Source of the DNA: Cytidiella melzeri | Lineage: Eukaryota; Basidiomycota; Agaricomycetes; Polyporales; Irpicaceae | Direction of reading: 5' to 3' | NCBI GenBank assembly: GCA_022592445.1 | Contig: JABYQR010000087.1 | Coordinates: forward strand, 62,001 to 126,000 | DNA length: 64,000 bases | In this document: piece after piece, positions 42,826 through 55,491 of the stretch | How positions within the stretch are numbered: position 1 is the stretch's first letter | Layout of the letters: the number at the start of each line of letters is the position of its first letter | Notes under the pieces: generated by a model | The model's input: the letters and a program-made list of their open reading frames with translations, nothing else | Databases searched by the model: none | What the model was told of the DNA's origin: nothing | Made by a program: the position numbers and the translations under genes

Positions 42826-45533
42826 TTAGTGATGTGATGCGTCGTGTAGTCTGGTGGTGGTCCTGAATCTATTAACGGCGTTTCTTCGTGCGACTTTTGG
42901 AAGTATCGACGTCGCAAAAATGGATGGCCTGGCAAAGGAACAGTCAACATCTGCTGAGTATGCTTTGGAGGAAAGACACGCCTGTTTGTCAAGGAAAGCT
43001 CGGACGCGGAGCTTTAAACCCGTGGAAGCAACGCCCAGATCCGCTGCGAGCTTGAGGAAAACGTCAATCCGAATGGGCTGATGGTATACCGTCAGTGCAC
43101 TTATTGTCAAGATCGGGGGTGCAAAGAAAGGCTTTCCACACCTCGTAACGTAGAATGCGAAGGTAAAGTGGAACATCATGTTGTATACGATCTTGCAGTG
43201 CCGCAAATAACTCATCATCAGTCATAGCTACCGCTTGCGACCTGGATGGGGCATCGTGCAATTTTTTCGAGCGAAGCTTCCCAACCTTCTTCGCCTGAGA
43301 ACGTGTAGGAGCGCGGACATCGGAATCAGAACTGAGGCCATAAGATGGGGCTTTAGGTTTCCGCCCAGGTTTCTTTTTGATGACATCCCGGCCCTTGCCC
43401 TTGCTCTTGGACGTGTCTAAGATGAGCGGCAGGTTTTGTGGAGATGGACTGCGCGAAGGAGAAGAAGAAAACTGTCGGCGAAAATTCCTTTGAGTGTCAC
43501 AGTCGTCCGGTTCGTAATGTAAAATAGCGTCGTCTCGCTGCCAGTCCGATGTCTGAGCCTGCTGTTGCTCGTCGCGTGCCAATTGCAGGACTCCGTCTGG
43601 GTCAGCATTCCAGACGAAACCGGTCTTCGGCTTCGGAAAACTCAGAGACACCCATTGCTGGAGAGGAGAGCTGTCCTGAAAGCCGTTTTCTGGACGCGTT
43701 ATCGCCTGCGCACGAGACCGAAGATCCACTTCGCTTTCGCTATCATATCGATTAAAGTCAAGGCAAGACGAGCGAGTGAAACCCTAACAGTATGAGTAAA
43801 AGCCACTTATTTCAACATCGAATACTTACAGGATTGTGATCGCGATTTCGGTCAGCCCTTTCCGGTGGCAATCGTCCTAAAAAGAGGTCGGTGACCTCCG
43901 GAAGTTTGCGTCGGCGTGGAGTAGGAGAAAGCTCGATGGTGTCCGAAGGTTGATTACGCTGTGCTAGGGGACTAGATATATATATAGGCGAAGAGTCTGA
44001 GTCGACATAAGAAGCTTTTGGCAGGAATTGCTTGGCTAAATTGCTTTCGCCGAAGGTCTGTGTCCTTGGAGGGCTGTTAATGAGTTCTTCGGGAGCACGG
44101 GGAATTCGCGCATCTGAAGGACTGGGATCATAGACGGGTAGTTGTGTATGAATAGGAGGAGCTTTAGAACAGAATTGCAGTGCCAGAGAGCTTTGGCCGA
44201 AAGGTTGGGTAAGAGGATGACTTCGGGCAGATGACGGGATGCTCGATGTGGATGGAAGATCCGCAGGCTGCTCAGCAGATACCGACTTGGTCTGCAGCAG
44301 AACTCGCGCACGCTCGAGAATGCTCTGTCGTGTATCAGACAGCTCTTTGACGGTTTCCAGAACTTTTGGACGACGTCCCTTCTTCTTCGGAACAACGTCC
44401 TGGACTGCGTTGTCCAGTAACGTTCGTGCAGCTATCTCTGCCTTTTCTGCAAGCGCAGCTGCATTAGATTCCACGACCGCGATCTTGTTTAGTTCGTCAT
44501 GAATGAGCGATGTGACCGTGCCGTCGTCGAGCTTGTTCTTTCTTGAGCAAGCCTGTATATGTTTCATCTTCTGTATGACGGTCTTGCGGGAAGTCCAGGA
44601 AGAGCCGCATGAGACGCATCTCAATAGACGCGTCAGCTCTGCGTCAGAGAAGGTTGTGAAACGATGTGACTTAGCAGCCGGAGGCGGGTCAGCTGCGGGA
44701 GAGTTGCGAGCTACACCGGAGGCTCCTCTGGATATGATGGGACGCGTTTTTACCGAGACAGACGACGACCGTGATGCTGTGTACGCATATCGGGAAAAGC
44801 TGGGGATCTTGGGCATCCGTTCAGCAGAGCTTCTACGCTCTGAGGAATCGGATGGAGATTCTATTTCTTTGGGCACCGTAGGGTGGCAGTTCTGGGATAT
44901 CGCTTGGACGTCAGGGGTTACAGCGGAAGGGTTTTGACCTGCATCCCATGGTGATGAGAGCGGTGCGAACAGACGAGTTGGTGACACACCTCTATTGTTC
45001 GTTGCAAGGTGTCCGTCCCGCACCAAGACGAGGCCTTCAGACCAGGTTCTATCATCAGCCTCCAACCCCGGCGGTGGCATGATGCCAGGATGCTCGAGCA
45101 CGACTGGTACATGTTTTTGAAAGCCCAGCGACACGTCAGTACTGTCATCTGTAGCACCATGTTCAACATCGGGACTCAGAAAAGTACTGGGTAAACTACC
45201 TGAGATGACTATAACCTCCCGATCCTGTGTCTGTCCTCTCGTCGACGCCGAGTCTTGACTAGTAGCTTCGATGCGTCGTTTGGTTTTGGGGTTGAGATTA
45301 AGCCCCCTTCTCTTAATTTTTCTCTGCAGCCTCTGTTCCTCCCTTTCGACCTCTGAGTCTTCAACAACCTCGTCATCCGGGGGATAGCCAATTCGGGGCA
45401 TTGCATGTGAGGACATAGGACGGGCACTTGATGCAAGAATTGCTGGGGGACGTGCAGCTGGTAGCCTGATCTGAGAGCTACCAGCGAGGACTACTGAGCG
45501 TAACGATGCAGTGACATCGGCCAGGCGGCGCAT
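42826..45533 (-). CDS. SLX4: SLX4, scaffold of structure-specific endonuclease
   Basis: Scaffold subunit of the SLX1-SLX4 nuclease, which cuts branched DNA at stalled forks and recombination intermediates. Three exons are inferred. Exon 1 (to about 43833) is long, Ser/Pro-rich and charged, and contains a zinc-finger-like block at about residues 295-330 (LLRCVSCGSSWTSRKTVIQK then MKHIQACSRK), with two Cys, a His and a Cys. Exon 2 has a motif before a basic AT-hook-like stretch (KKKPGRKPKAPSYG) and the start of the C-terminal SLX1-binding domain (MTDDELFAALQDRI, PLYLRILRYE). An intron then joins to PIRIDVFLKLAADLGVASTG and RAFLDKQACL, the signature of the SLX4 C-terminus. Total is about 880 residues. 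The start at 45533 is the first Met; MSSHAMPRIG at about 45416 is an alternative. No SLX1 is seen in the window. Confidence 0.9.
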
Positions 45534-45713
45534 AGAGCAATGAAGCTGGCCAGAGTGTGACAGACTGCAACTAGGAAACGCGTGACACAGGCAGTGACGC
45601 GACGCGTCCTCATTTAATGGTGTGACAATTCAGTGAGCACGCGCGTTTTGCTAGACAGGTCGGCTGCGTGGACCGTGCCAGCCCTTACTCCTTCTCAACC
45701 TCGACGCAGGCTA
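45534..45713. promoter_or_regulatory. Bidirectional SLX4/KAP120 promoter with two MluI boxes
   Basis: Two ACGCGT sites lie at 45578-45583 (in AAACGCGTGA) and 45602-45607, 24 bp apart, in a 180 bp stretch between head-to-head start codons. ACGCGT is the MCB element bound by MBF, which drives G1/S transcription in fungi. An SLX4 gene under MBF control is plausible. Presence is seen directly; function is inferred. Confidence 0.6.
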
Positions 45714-48700
45714 ATGTCACCTCCCAATCCCACCAGCGCAACTCCCCAAGATGTTTCTCCAGAAGAGGTTTACAATGTCATCTGTGCGGCAACATCACAG
45801 AATCCAGCACAGATTAAGGCATCTTCCGACAGGCTAAAGGAGATGCTTGAGATGGCGGGGACGTTCGATGCGCTGTCCGAAATCGCTGCACAACGAGGTC
45901 TTCCGCTGCAGGTGCGACAACAAAGCATCATACAGCTCAAGAACTCCTCGTTGGGACATTGGAAGTCCAGGAAGTGCGCATACGTGTGACCGGCTGTAAT
46001 AACTTCTACTTATCGTTGTAGCAGACTCTTGAATGACCAGCAACGTACCAACATGAGACGAAGGTTTATGGAGCTTTTGAACGAACCGGACGACGTGGTG
46101 AGTACTTGGCTTGACAGTCCAGAGACAAGAGTGGGCTTGTATATAGCTCCTGCAGTCATATAATGCGATCAACGCTCAATATATTCATCACGTAGATTGC
46201 AGAATGTAACGAGCTGATATTGGCCAAAATCGCCCGACAAGAGTTTCCACAAACATGGTCGTGTAACCTCTGACTTCTTCTGCTACGTGCAGCTTACCAA
46301 TAACTTTATAGGCCCACACTTCTTCCGGAGCTGCTTGGTATTATTGAGACCGAAATGAGTCTCAGGTACGGGGTAACATCCACGACGCACGCTCACTCCA
46401 GCGTATCGCTTCGGAGAGCCCTTGAAGCCACAAATGCAATCATGAAGGAATTCGTCCAGATCAAAATGCTTTCCGGCATCAAAACTATGGGCAAGGTGAG
46501 TAGGATCGTAATAAAGACCTATACAGTGAGTGCTCAGTTCTTGTAGATTGCAGAGCAAATACACATGGCTATTCAAAATTACTACTCTGTGGCCGCGGTT
46601 GTCCTTACCAGATTGAATCCGACCACCGTCAGCGACCCGCGTACTGCGGAAGATATTCTGATCACCCATTTAATCTTCAAATGCGTGGTAAAAACTGCTA
46701 CGTGGGTGTGGCCGCGGACTAAAACATCCGGGCAGTCGTCGATGGCCAATCTCGAGCCCTGGGTGAGCCAATCGCCTCTTACGTTGAAACGTGACTGACG
46801 AGAAACAAGATCCTACGACTTTTTCAAGACTCAGCCGTGCAGCTGCAAACAATCACCGAACTTCGAATAAACCTTGTGTCTGCCCTCCGGTCAGGGCCAA
46901 TACCCCCTAATTCACAGACCGAGGCTTCCATAGTTACCCTGACTCGCCACGTACGCTTATTCGGCAAATTCTTTCGTCGCTTACAACAGCTGGATACACC
47001 GCGCTTCGTTGCACTACCCGGGTGCGGTGATGTTGTACTGTATTACTGGAGCAAGGTCGTCCAAGCTACCAGTGGTCCTCCTGATTACATCCAAGGTTCG
47101 ATTTCATGCCTCTGCCATGAGTGATTCCTACACTTAACATCTTTTCAGATTCCTCTACGGCTGTATTCCCTGTACGCTTTTTGGTTCAGGCGATGGTCCT
47201 ATTCAAAGAAAGCTTAGCCCAGTGGGCCCCGGTTCGGAAGGATGGCTCTGCGAGCGTGCAAGGTTAGTGTGAGTCTCGCACTTGAAGTGACATGGCTAAT
47301 GTCTTCTTCACCACAAGTACTGTCGCAGCCATTTGTAGAAGACGCGGTGAAATTACTCGTCACTCGTTTCATTCCGTTAGACCCGTCCGATCTCGAAGGC
47401 TGGATGATGGATCCCGAAGAGTGGGTTAACATGGAAGAGCGAGATAACGACCTTTGGGAATTCGAGCTGAGGGTAAGTGTTCTGTGCGCCTGGTACTCAG
47501 GGAGATCAACTCAAATATTCTCCAGCCGTGTGGTGAGCGGGTTCTCATGACGTTAGCACAGCAGTACCGGCAATATGTCGTGCCATTACTCCGCGCCTCC
47601 TTCGAGCAAATAGTCTGTACGTACTTAGGCTGTTCTTGACCGCGATAAGGAAGAGCTAATTTGCCTCTAGCACAACCAGCCACCGATCTTACAAGTATAC
47701 TGCACAAAGAAGCAATGTACTGCGCTGTCGGACGATGCGCAACGCGTCTCAAAGATGAAATCCCATTTGAACAATGGCTCGAAACAACACTCCTCCCGGA
47801 ATCTAGAGAAACAAACTCGAGGTGCGCATGTAATTTGTGCACAGGTGTACGGACAGCATTAATGGATATCTCAATAGTTATCCGATCATCAAACGGAGAA
47901 TCGCCTGGTTGATAGGGAAATGGATTTCAAGTGACTGTGCATCTCCGAATAATTCCAAGGTGTGGGAGGTCCTTGCGTATCTATTGCAAGACCGAAGCGA
48001 GGGAAGCGATGCTGTAGTACGACTGACAGCAGCCGTGGCATTGAGGGAGTGCGTTGATGTGCGTATCCAGTAATCTGAGAGTGACGAAGTACTGACGAGA
48101 GGTCAAAGACCATCGCCTTCGAGATGGGCCCGTTCCTTCCCTACCTGCCTCTGGTTGTGAACGAACTCGTACGGCTCTTGATCGAAGCTGATACAATGGA
48201 AAGTAAACGTCGTATTCTGGGTAGCCTCAACACGGTAATTGAGCGAGCTGATACCCATGTAAGTCCTCTTGGTTTCTCGTGCTAGAGCGACTCACATAAT
48301 CACTCCGAAGATTGTGCCGCTGATTGGCAGCATTGCGCAGCCTTTGCCGCAGCTATGTGCGTAATCAGACCCTCGCAAATACAACAGGTGTTTATGAACT
48401 GACATAGGGACCGCCGCTGGCGAGGAATGGCTCATGAAGGGAGCTCTTCTTGAGACATTGAGCAAGCTCTTGGGGGTGATTACGTTGTATGCATTCATGA
48501 CTCTTGCGACACTGATCTTCTTATAGGCCTCCAAGGAACAATCATCGACTCTGATTCCATTAGTCGTACCCTTGGTCAAGGAAAGCTTTACGCCAGGGGT
48601 AAGTATTGCCGTCTGTCAATATCGGCGCTGAACTAATAGACTGACGTATGTAGGCACAAGCACAGTTGGACGAAGACGCTCTCATCATGTGGCAAGCGGC

Positions 48701-49916
48701 GTTATCCAATACAAATGCGCTCGATGATGCCAGTAGCGGCGTCACCCTCTTTGAACTTGTCCCATTGGGGATCTCGTTGCTAGCTGACAATTTTGACCTG
48801 CTTGGGAAGATTGTCGGTGTCATAGATTCGTACATTTTACTGGATGCTCCACGAATGCTGCAGGTACGCTATAATTATGTCGTCAAGCGCGAGTCCTATG
48901 CAAATGCGCGAATAGTTCTGCGCGTCAGATTTATTCCGTGCCCTAATCAAGGGCATGGATCAAGCTGTTCAGTTGAACGTTAAGGACATGGCAATCACCA
49001 TACAGCTCTGTGTGCAACTAGCTCCCTCCAGTACATGGGGTGAAGCATTGTACGTCTCCGACCTTTTCGCATATGTGGTGACCGCTCTGAAGGAAGACAA
49101 GGTGAACATATTCAGTATTGTAAACATTTCAGTTGTCTGAATATCACACAGATCGCCACTGAGCTCCTTACGGAGTATGTGTATATGCTGGCCCGCATTG
49201 CGCTGGCAGACAAAGATATGTTTCTCCAGCTCGTCTCAGCAATGGCGTCAACAACGCAGACCAAGGAGGCCGAGTTGTGGGAAGCTATACTCGATCAGTG
49301 GTGGACACGAGTAAGTGAGGGTCGAGGAACTCATATTCTACGGCTGACAAAGCTTTTGGTAGTTCGACAACATGTCCGAGCCAAGACACAGAAAACTTAC
49401 CGCAATGGGCATTGCAAGCCTGGTCTCAACTGGAAAACATTGCGTCTTGGACCGTCTTCCGACCGAGATCTGTAATCTGTGGCTAGATGTCTTCGGGGAA
49501 ATAAGAGAAACTGTGACTGCAACGGATGAGTGAGGGTCAAGTGGTCACGGTGGTGTGGGTACTAATTGTGTTATGCTTCGTAGTGATGCCGATCCAGTCC
49601 TTCGACTTTACTGGGATACAGTACCGGAAACATTCTACCGTGGCACACAAGGAACTGCGGAGTATGATCGAAGAAAGGCGGTAGGTGTTCATGCGAATGT
49701 GCGACAAATACTGCTGACTTGTTGGCCCAGGCATATGAAAATGACCCAGTCCGAACAACGCAGCTCACAGCATTTGTAGCTGCCCAGCTGCAACAAGCGG
49801 AGGTCGCCTGCGGCGGAGCGCAAAGACTGCAGAACACGTATCTGGCTAAAGCGGATCCCACCCTCCTGAAGCAAATCCATGACGAGCTGACTAGTCGCGG
49901 GCCCGGTAGCCACTAG
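45714..49916 (+). CDS. KAP120: Importin-beta family karyopherin, importin-11/Kap120 type
   Basis: Nuclear import receptor built of HEAT repeats. The first true ATG is at 45714 (MSPPNPTSATPQDVSPEEVY). The importin N-terminal domain follows (NPAQIKASSDRLKEMLEMAG, LPLQVRQQSIIQLKNSSLGH, RTNMRRRFMELLNEPDDV, CNELILAKIARQEFPQTWP, LLPELLGIIETEMSLR). The Q-W-P-L-L-P-L motif and the HWK element point to the importin-11/Kap120 branch. Further exons give repeated helical pairs (RLLIEADTMESKRRILGSLN, GVTLFELVPLGISLLADNFD, YVYMLARIALADKDMFLQLV). The C-terminus reads TQLTAFVAAQLQQAEVACGG and stops at 49914-49916. More than 20 short introns make this the most fragmented gene of the window. The cargo (in yeast, Rpf1 and others) is known only by homology. 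Confidence 0.88.
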
Positions 49917-50002
49917 ATTTCGAAGCACGAAGAGTCGCTTATCCTTCTATACAATGCACTCATCTACGCATCTTATCATCCTATACATCGATGTGAAAGT
50001 AG

Positions 50003-52146
50003 CTACTTCTTGCCGAAGAAATTCATTAATGAGCCTTTCTGCGCTAGCTTTGAGCCAGATGAACCTGCCCGTTTGAGACCACCAGGCTTGAGTATTTTGC
50101 GAGGCTCTTTCTCAATCTTGGTCTGCTCCACCTTTTCCTGGGCTTTGGAAGGCGCCTCTGATGTCGCCGCGCCTTTAGCCTTCGTAGACTTCTTGGGTTT
50201 GAGCTGCTCTTCTGGTTCCTCCTCGTCGACAGATTCATACTCGGAGTAGTCTTCCGTCACTATTCACGTCAAATCAGCAGAGCTTCCTCGCACAGGGAGT
50301 ATGCAACTTACCCATATACCCCTTCGAATCCATCATCGTTTGACTTTTCACTACGCGCTTCTTCTTCAAACCATTTCTACCGACTGGTATTATCTTCTTT
50401 GCTTTCTTCTTACGCTTGGGCTTGTCTTGCGGAACGTCACTATCGTCTGCCATAACGACATCTTCGTCGGGTGGCTCGTCTCCTGACTCAGGTGACTCTC
50501 GCACAGTCGTCCGAACACGGGCAACCCGTTCCACCTTGTCTGTTCGGAGAGTTAAATCGGAAAAACGTTGAGCGGGTTTGTGACGTACCATCGTCAATGT
50601 CCATCATTGCCCTGAGACTCCTTTCAGATTGTGAAGGTACGTCTTCGAAGTCAAAGTCGAGCACGGATTTTGTTCTGCCCTTCGCTTTCGGTTTGGGCTG
50701 CGGTTCGGACTCGTCGTCGTCGGAAACAATGGCGTTGCCTTTCACTTTGTAGTCGGGTTTGTCTTCAGAGCTCGTTAACGGTGGGCTGGATGGTGCGCGT
50801 GAGCTTGGTGGGGGTGCGTGTTCCGAGTCGCTATCTATATGCAGCGTGGACTTGCGCTTCAAGCCTCTCTGCAGCATAGATGTCAGGATCAATTCGTGAA
50901 ACCATGTAGGTATCCTGACCTTCACGGCAGGTTCCGTGGGTTGGGGCTGTTCTGATTTCACCTTATTCCTTGTAGAGCTGCCTTCTCCCTCCTTTCTGTT
51001 CGCCAGCTTGGGCCCGAAAAAGTAGTTTGAAGGAGGCGCATCGGCTTTTCCACCCGGCTTCGTATATTTGGACTCGACTTTTTCCACCGTTTTATCAGAC
51101 TTCTCCGCCTTGACTTTCGCACCGGCTTCCTCCGACTTTGTCTTGACCTTAGCCCTACTAAAGTCGAGCTTTCCTGTAGCCTTAAGTTTCGGCACAACAG
51201 GCTTTTCGTCTATCTGATGAATCGACTCTTCCTTCTTCACTGCGATCGGCTTATTGTCGGATTTCTGCACAATAGACGCCGTGGCTTGAATCCTGGCCTT
51301 CGTGGTTGAAGCAATGGACTTGACACCCTGTCCTAACTAGAACTTACACGCTCAGAAGCTCGCAATTGTAGAGACAGTGGAATGACATACTTTCACATGT
51401 GGTCCTGTAATGCGACCTAGTATAGCAGACTCATCCGGGCTGAGCTTGGCATCAGCAGCGCGCACTATATCCGAGGGGCCGCAGAGCAGGCCGACATCCT
51501 GTTAAATCACTTCCATGAGGCGGTGAGGGACGCAATGAGATTTCTGACTTACGAGTACAGGGGAGGGAGACAGGCAGTATACGTGTTCTGAGAATATCCT
51601 CAGATAGCTTGATCTGGCAGCTACACAGAGTAAGTGAGGGCTTTCGAGCCGCGATCCGTTGAGTACGTACCTTCGAGGTCCTGTTCACCGGCGAGAGTCA
51701 TCCTGAGCTGTGGAACCACCTCGCTTTCCTCCGCCTCCTCCTCCTCCTCCTGCTCCTCTTGGTCGACCCGTTGAGTATCGCCGTCCACTTCCATGCTGTC
51801 CTGCTTCCCAATTGATGAGTCTGTCGGTTTGTAGGACACATCGCCGCTGATGAGGTACGTCGCGTAGGAACGTTCCTTAGTCGATCGTGTGTTCTCGTAG
51901 AAAGTGGCCAGCTCCCTAGAGGGACGAGGAATGTAACGCGTAGCTATACTTGCATCAAGTAGTTAAATACCTTTTCGCAACGTTGACGTGAATTTTGAAC
52001 TGGCGGCTGAGGGATCTAAAGGTCACCTTTCGAGCACAACAAACAACGGTAAGTATGCGCTGTAGGCTCAAATAGGCCAGCCGGCTTACCACATTCTTGT
52101 CGATGAAAACCTGCTTGGTGAGGTAATCGGTCACTTTGGTCGACAT
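50003..52146 (-). CDS. CDC27: DNA polymerase delta subunit 3 (Cdc27/Pol32/POLD3)
   Basis: Non-catalytic subunit of replicative DNA polymerase delta, linking the polymerase to PCNA. The start at 52146 gives MSTKVTDYLTKQVFIDKNV, then across an intron VTFRSLSRQFKIHVNVAKRE, the conserved N-terminal winged-helix start (T-YRSLSR-L-VHVN-AK). The exons that follow include SYATYLISGDVSYKPTDSSI. The C-terminal two thirds is disordered, rich in Lys, Glu, Ser and Pro. It ends with a perfect PCNA-interacting peptide, QKGSLMNFFGKK, at the very last residues, where Pol32/Cdc27 carries its PIP box. The stop is at 50003. It lies tail to tail with KAP120 (86 bp apart). About eight introns are inferred. Confidence 0.93.
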
Positions 52147-53227
52147 CGTGAAGATTGTAAGAGCGGAGTGCAGCGAGCTGGGAAGGTCGGTGCGCTTACT
52201 GACAGTCCTGTACTGCCAGTGCAAACGAACATTATAATTCGCGACGTGTTACTTAGTAGTCACGCTCACGTGCATCTCAGCGCAGAGTGTGACACGCGCG
52301 TTCTCCACCTGGCACTACCGTGCCGCATTACTTCTTCAAGTTCCTCTGGGTTCGAGCCTTACTAGCTAATCCCTCTCCCCTCGATCCTCTATAAGACTTC
52401 TCCTGTTTCACCTACCTCCACATATATAATGGAGGCACTATCTGGAAGTGCGTATGCTCCTCGCCATTCGACGATATTCATGGACCTTGTTATCTAGGCT
52501 CATTTCAAATGGGCTCAGTAACACGAAGCAGCTAAGATAGTCATGATCTTCGACGTATGTGCACGCAAACAAAATGCTAACTGCGTATTTATTTTGCTTC
52601 AAAATTGGGCTACCTATAGTGAAAGCGATTCATGTCGACCTGTCGAGCCTAAAGTTGATGTATGGTAGGCCTTCAAGGAGGAGCCGCCGGCGGGAACGTA
52701 CGCTCTCGAAGAACTGGTCGACCAGTTCAGACTGTCCGGCAGAAATTGGAAAGGTTTGGTTAAGATCGCATTACAACAGCCTCTCGTCCCAGTCTTTCCC
52801 GTTGCGCAGGAGCTCATTGCTAAAACGAGATAGGTACACTCCAAGGGTCACCATCCGGATACACTGAAGCGCGTTGCAACTCCAAGCAGAATGGTCCTCC
52901 CCGAGAAGGCTCACTCATTCCTAAGCGCTTCCGCACATTGTCGACGAAGTTTACTCCCGTACAAATACGCCGAACGAGGAGCATGATCTTTCAGCGCTTG
53001 GTTTCATTCCCGAACTCAACGGGACAAGTGAGGTAGACCACTAGGCTGAAGAACGTCGGCCTTCGAAGCGAAACATTCTGAAAGCCTTCGCCAAAAGACG
53101 ACGGTCGAGATCTCGGACAAGGGAGAGTTTTGAGTCGGGCATCTACATTTACATTTCGATGCATACCGCTACATACAACGCATGACAAGGTTACATGAGA
53201 GCGAGCCAATACTCTATCTTTTCCCAT
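52147..53227. other. 1.1 kb gap with a possible gene remnant
   Basis: On the plus strand, pieces from about 52430 to 52830 could be spliced: a start (ATGGAGGCACTATCTGGA), MIFD, then a longer block FKEEPPAGTYALEELVDQFR followed by LSGRNWKGLVKIALQQPLVP that ends at a TAG near 52831. The last block looks coding by composition, but no family could be named and no complete model is supported. The sequence from 52870 to 53227 shows nothing. It may be a decayed gene. Confidence 0.35.
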
Positions 53228-55310
53228 TCAGAATCTGACGGCTGGGGATTTCTCCACGCTCTCGATCGAATTCTTATGTCCTACTAGTGTCCTGATGTTG
53301 TTGATGCCATACCTGCTCTGTAGTCAGCATGTCGATTCACGAAGGCGCTACAGTAAGAGACTCACCGAATCATCGTAGGTCTCTCCAAGCTGATTCCCCA
53401 TCCGTGAACGTGCACGTCTTTCGGAAATCCCATGGGCTCCAACATCTCAGGACGGAACATACCGCTATTACCGACTTCCACCCATTTGCGAAGTTGCGGG
53501 TGGAATGCAAAGATTTCCAAGGAAGGCTTGATGTCGCTTCGGTCAATTGAACTTCGAGCGTCGAAAATCACAACTACCTACCTCCGTGTACGGATTGTAA
53601 GCAGGTTTGAAGCGCAAATTCTCGATACCCATCTTTTTGAAGAACACTCTCATGAAACCTTGCCATACGCAATCAGCACTGCCTAGAATTCTGGTGCGGA
53701 GAGTTCCTCGTACCGATGAGGTCTGCGAGCGTAAGATCACGATCAGCTACCACACCTTCGACTTGGTGGAACTCGGCCAAATGTGTGGCATCCATGGTTT
53801 CGTTTCTGAAGACGCGGTCGATGCTGAATAATTTCGCTGGTCTGAAACCGTCATCAGGCCCTTTTGTTTTCCGAGTGCTTCCCGTGTGCGCGGCAAGAGC
53901 TTCGACATCAGGGTCATCCTTTTCGCCTCTGCAGCGCGCGGCTAGCTTCCACAGTATTGCAGCAGAAGATGCTGTAGTATGCGTACGAAGGAGCAGCTTA
54001 TGTGACTCTGCATCCGACCAAGGTGCGCGGTAGCCAGTTGAACCGAATCCTCCGTATTCGTGGACTTTGGATACAGTTTTGTAGTATGCTTCTGGAGGGT
54101 CCAGAGCAGTCGCGGGATCTGTTTCATGATTAATTTCGGACAACCGTCATTATAGTTTGACTGCAAGGGGCACCGACCTGAAAGGTAGAATGTATCTTGG
54201 ACCTCACGGGCTGGATGCTGCTGGGGTACGAATAATGCATCAAAGCACCAGAAGCCGGACTCGACGAAGGAAGACGTGGGCATCTCTGCAAAACTTTGGA
54301 AATCGTGAGATAGACGTGAATTTGGTCGAAGTCATCTACCCACCCCATCTCCAAGAAGATATTGCGGATTTCCTCTCGTACTTTGAGCAACGGATGGAGA
54401 GCACCTCCAGTCGTCGGTATACCTTCTGACTCAAAGTTGTACTTCTTGAAGTTCGATGTTTTCCACGCTCCTCTGACCGCTGATGATCAGTCTTGAGAAG
54501 ATGATTACTGGAGGTTATACGAACGAGGTGAGCATGTCTACAGTGAGATCCGTCTCCGGCTTGGCCGTTGAAGTACTGAAACTTGGCCCCTTGTGGACGG
54601 TGAACCATTGACCCTTTCTGTCACTCTGTGAGCACAAATTGACTGCTGATGAAACGGAGATGCTTTACTTTTGCGAGATCAGTTTTCGTTTCCTCAGCTC
54701 CGCGAGTGCCTTCTCTCCTGCCTTCAGTGTGCCTGTCGAGTCTACCTCTCGCATCTCATTCTGAGTCGTATCGTCTATGGTGCTCGCCTATCCATCGAGT
54801 CAATATCTACAGAACTCTTCAGATGCAAACTCATTGCCTACAAGTTTCACCAGTCCGCTGCCCTCCTTCGCGACCCATTTATTCTTGAAAGCACGACCCT
54901 GACCAACTTTAGCAGCCTCGCCGCCAATCTTCTTCTCCAAATCCTGTGGTGTCAAGGGCTGCCCCTCACCCTTTGCCGGGACAGCAGCCCATACACGAGC
55001 TTCGTGCGACCCGTTCAATGCTATCGATGCACCTTCGGCGGTGAGTACATGCGACAGCGTTTCTTGCGTGGTGTATGTGATCATCTTTACAGAAAACTCC
55101 GCTCAGCTGTCAAGCCCTTTGGATACTGCATGGCATTAATCTGCGCACCTCACGACTCGACAGCGAGTTGAGTGCACCGAGGATGATAATCTGTGCATCT
55201 TGACTCGCTGCAGTATCGGCGTGGCCTGGCAAAGTAAGCGTGCGGGTATCCTTGATCGTGCCATGTTTGTCTAGCGTGTCCAGCACCAGTTGTTGTATAG
55301 CTTCGGCCAT
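53228..55310 (-). CDS. FRS2: Phenylalanyl-tRNA synthetase alpha subunit, cytosolic
   Basis: Catalytic alpha subunit of the cytosolic alpha2-beta2 phenylalanine-tRNA ligase. The start at 55310 gives [21 protein letters not shown]-terminal winged-helix domains follow ([40 protein letters not shown]). Across an intron comes [20 protein letters not shown], then [20 protein letters not shown] and [13 protein letters not shown]. The class II core has motif 1 ([19 protein letters not shown] with [19 protein letters not shown]), motif 2 ([20 protein letters not shown]), [15 protein letters not shown], and motif 3 ([36 protein letters not shown]). The end reads [19 protein letters not shown] and stops at 53228-53230. 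About eleven introns. The beta subunit gene starts only 3.5 kb away. Confidence 0.96.
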
Positions 55311-55491
55311 GGGTGAGGAGTCAGAGGTTGTGTTAAGGAGAATCACGGTGAACGCTAATGATTATCGAGTCAAGAGATTAATCCGCCAGATCTGGATCTG
55401 GATTTCTATTAATGCCTGCACGTGAATCCGAGGTTGAACTTGGAAGTTGGTCCTCATCGACCTCGCTGTTGCTCTTCAATATCTCACGACG
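55311..55491. promoter_or_regulatory. Bidirectional promoter between FRS2 and PEX2
   Basis: This 181 bp stretch lies between head-to-head start codons. A repetitive ATCTGGATCTGGATTTC stretch is seen at about 55389-55405. No named site. Confidence 0.45.

Noticed and set aside
52340..52370. GGGTTCGAGCCTTAC resembling a tRNA T-loop
   Set aside because: No tRNA fold could be drawn around it, and the A and B box spacing is absent.
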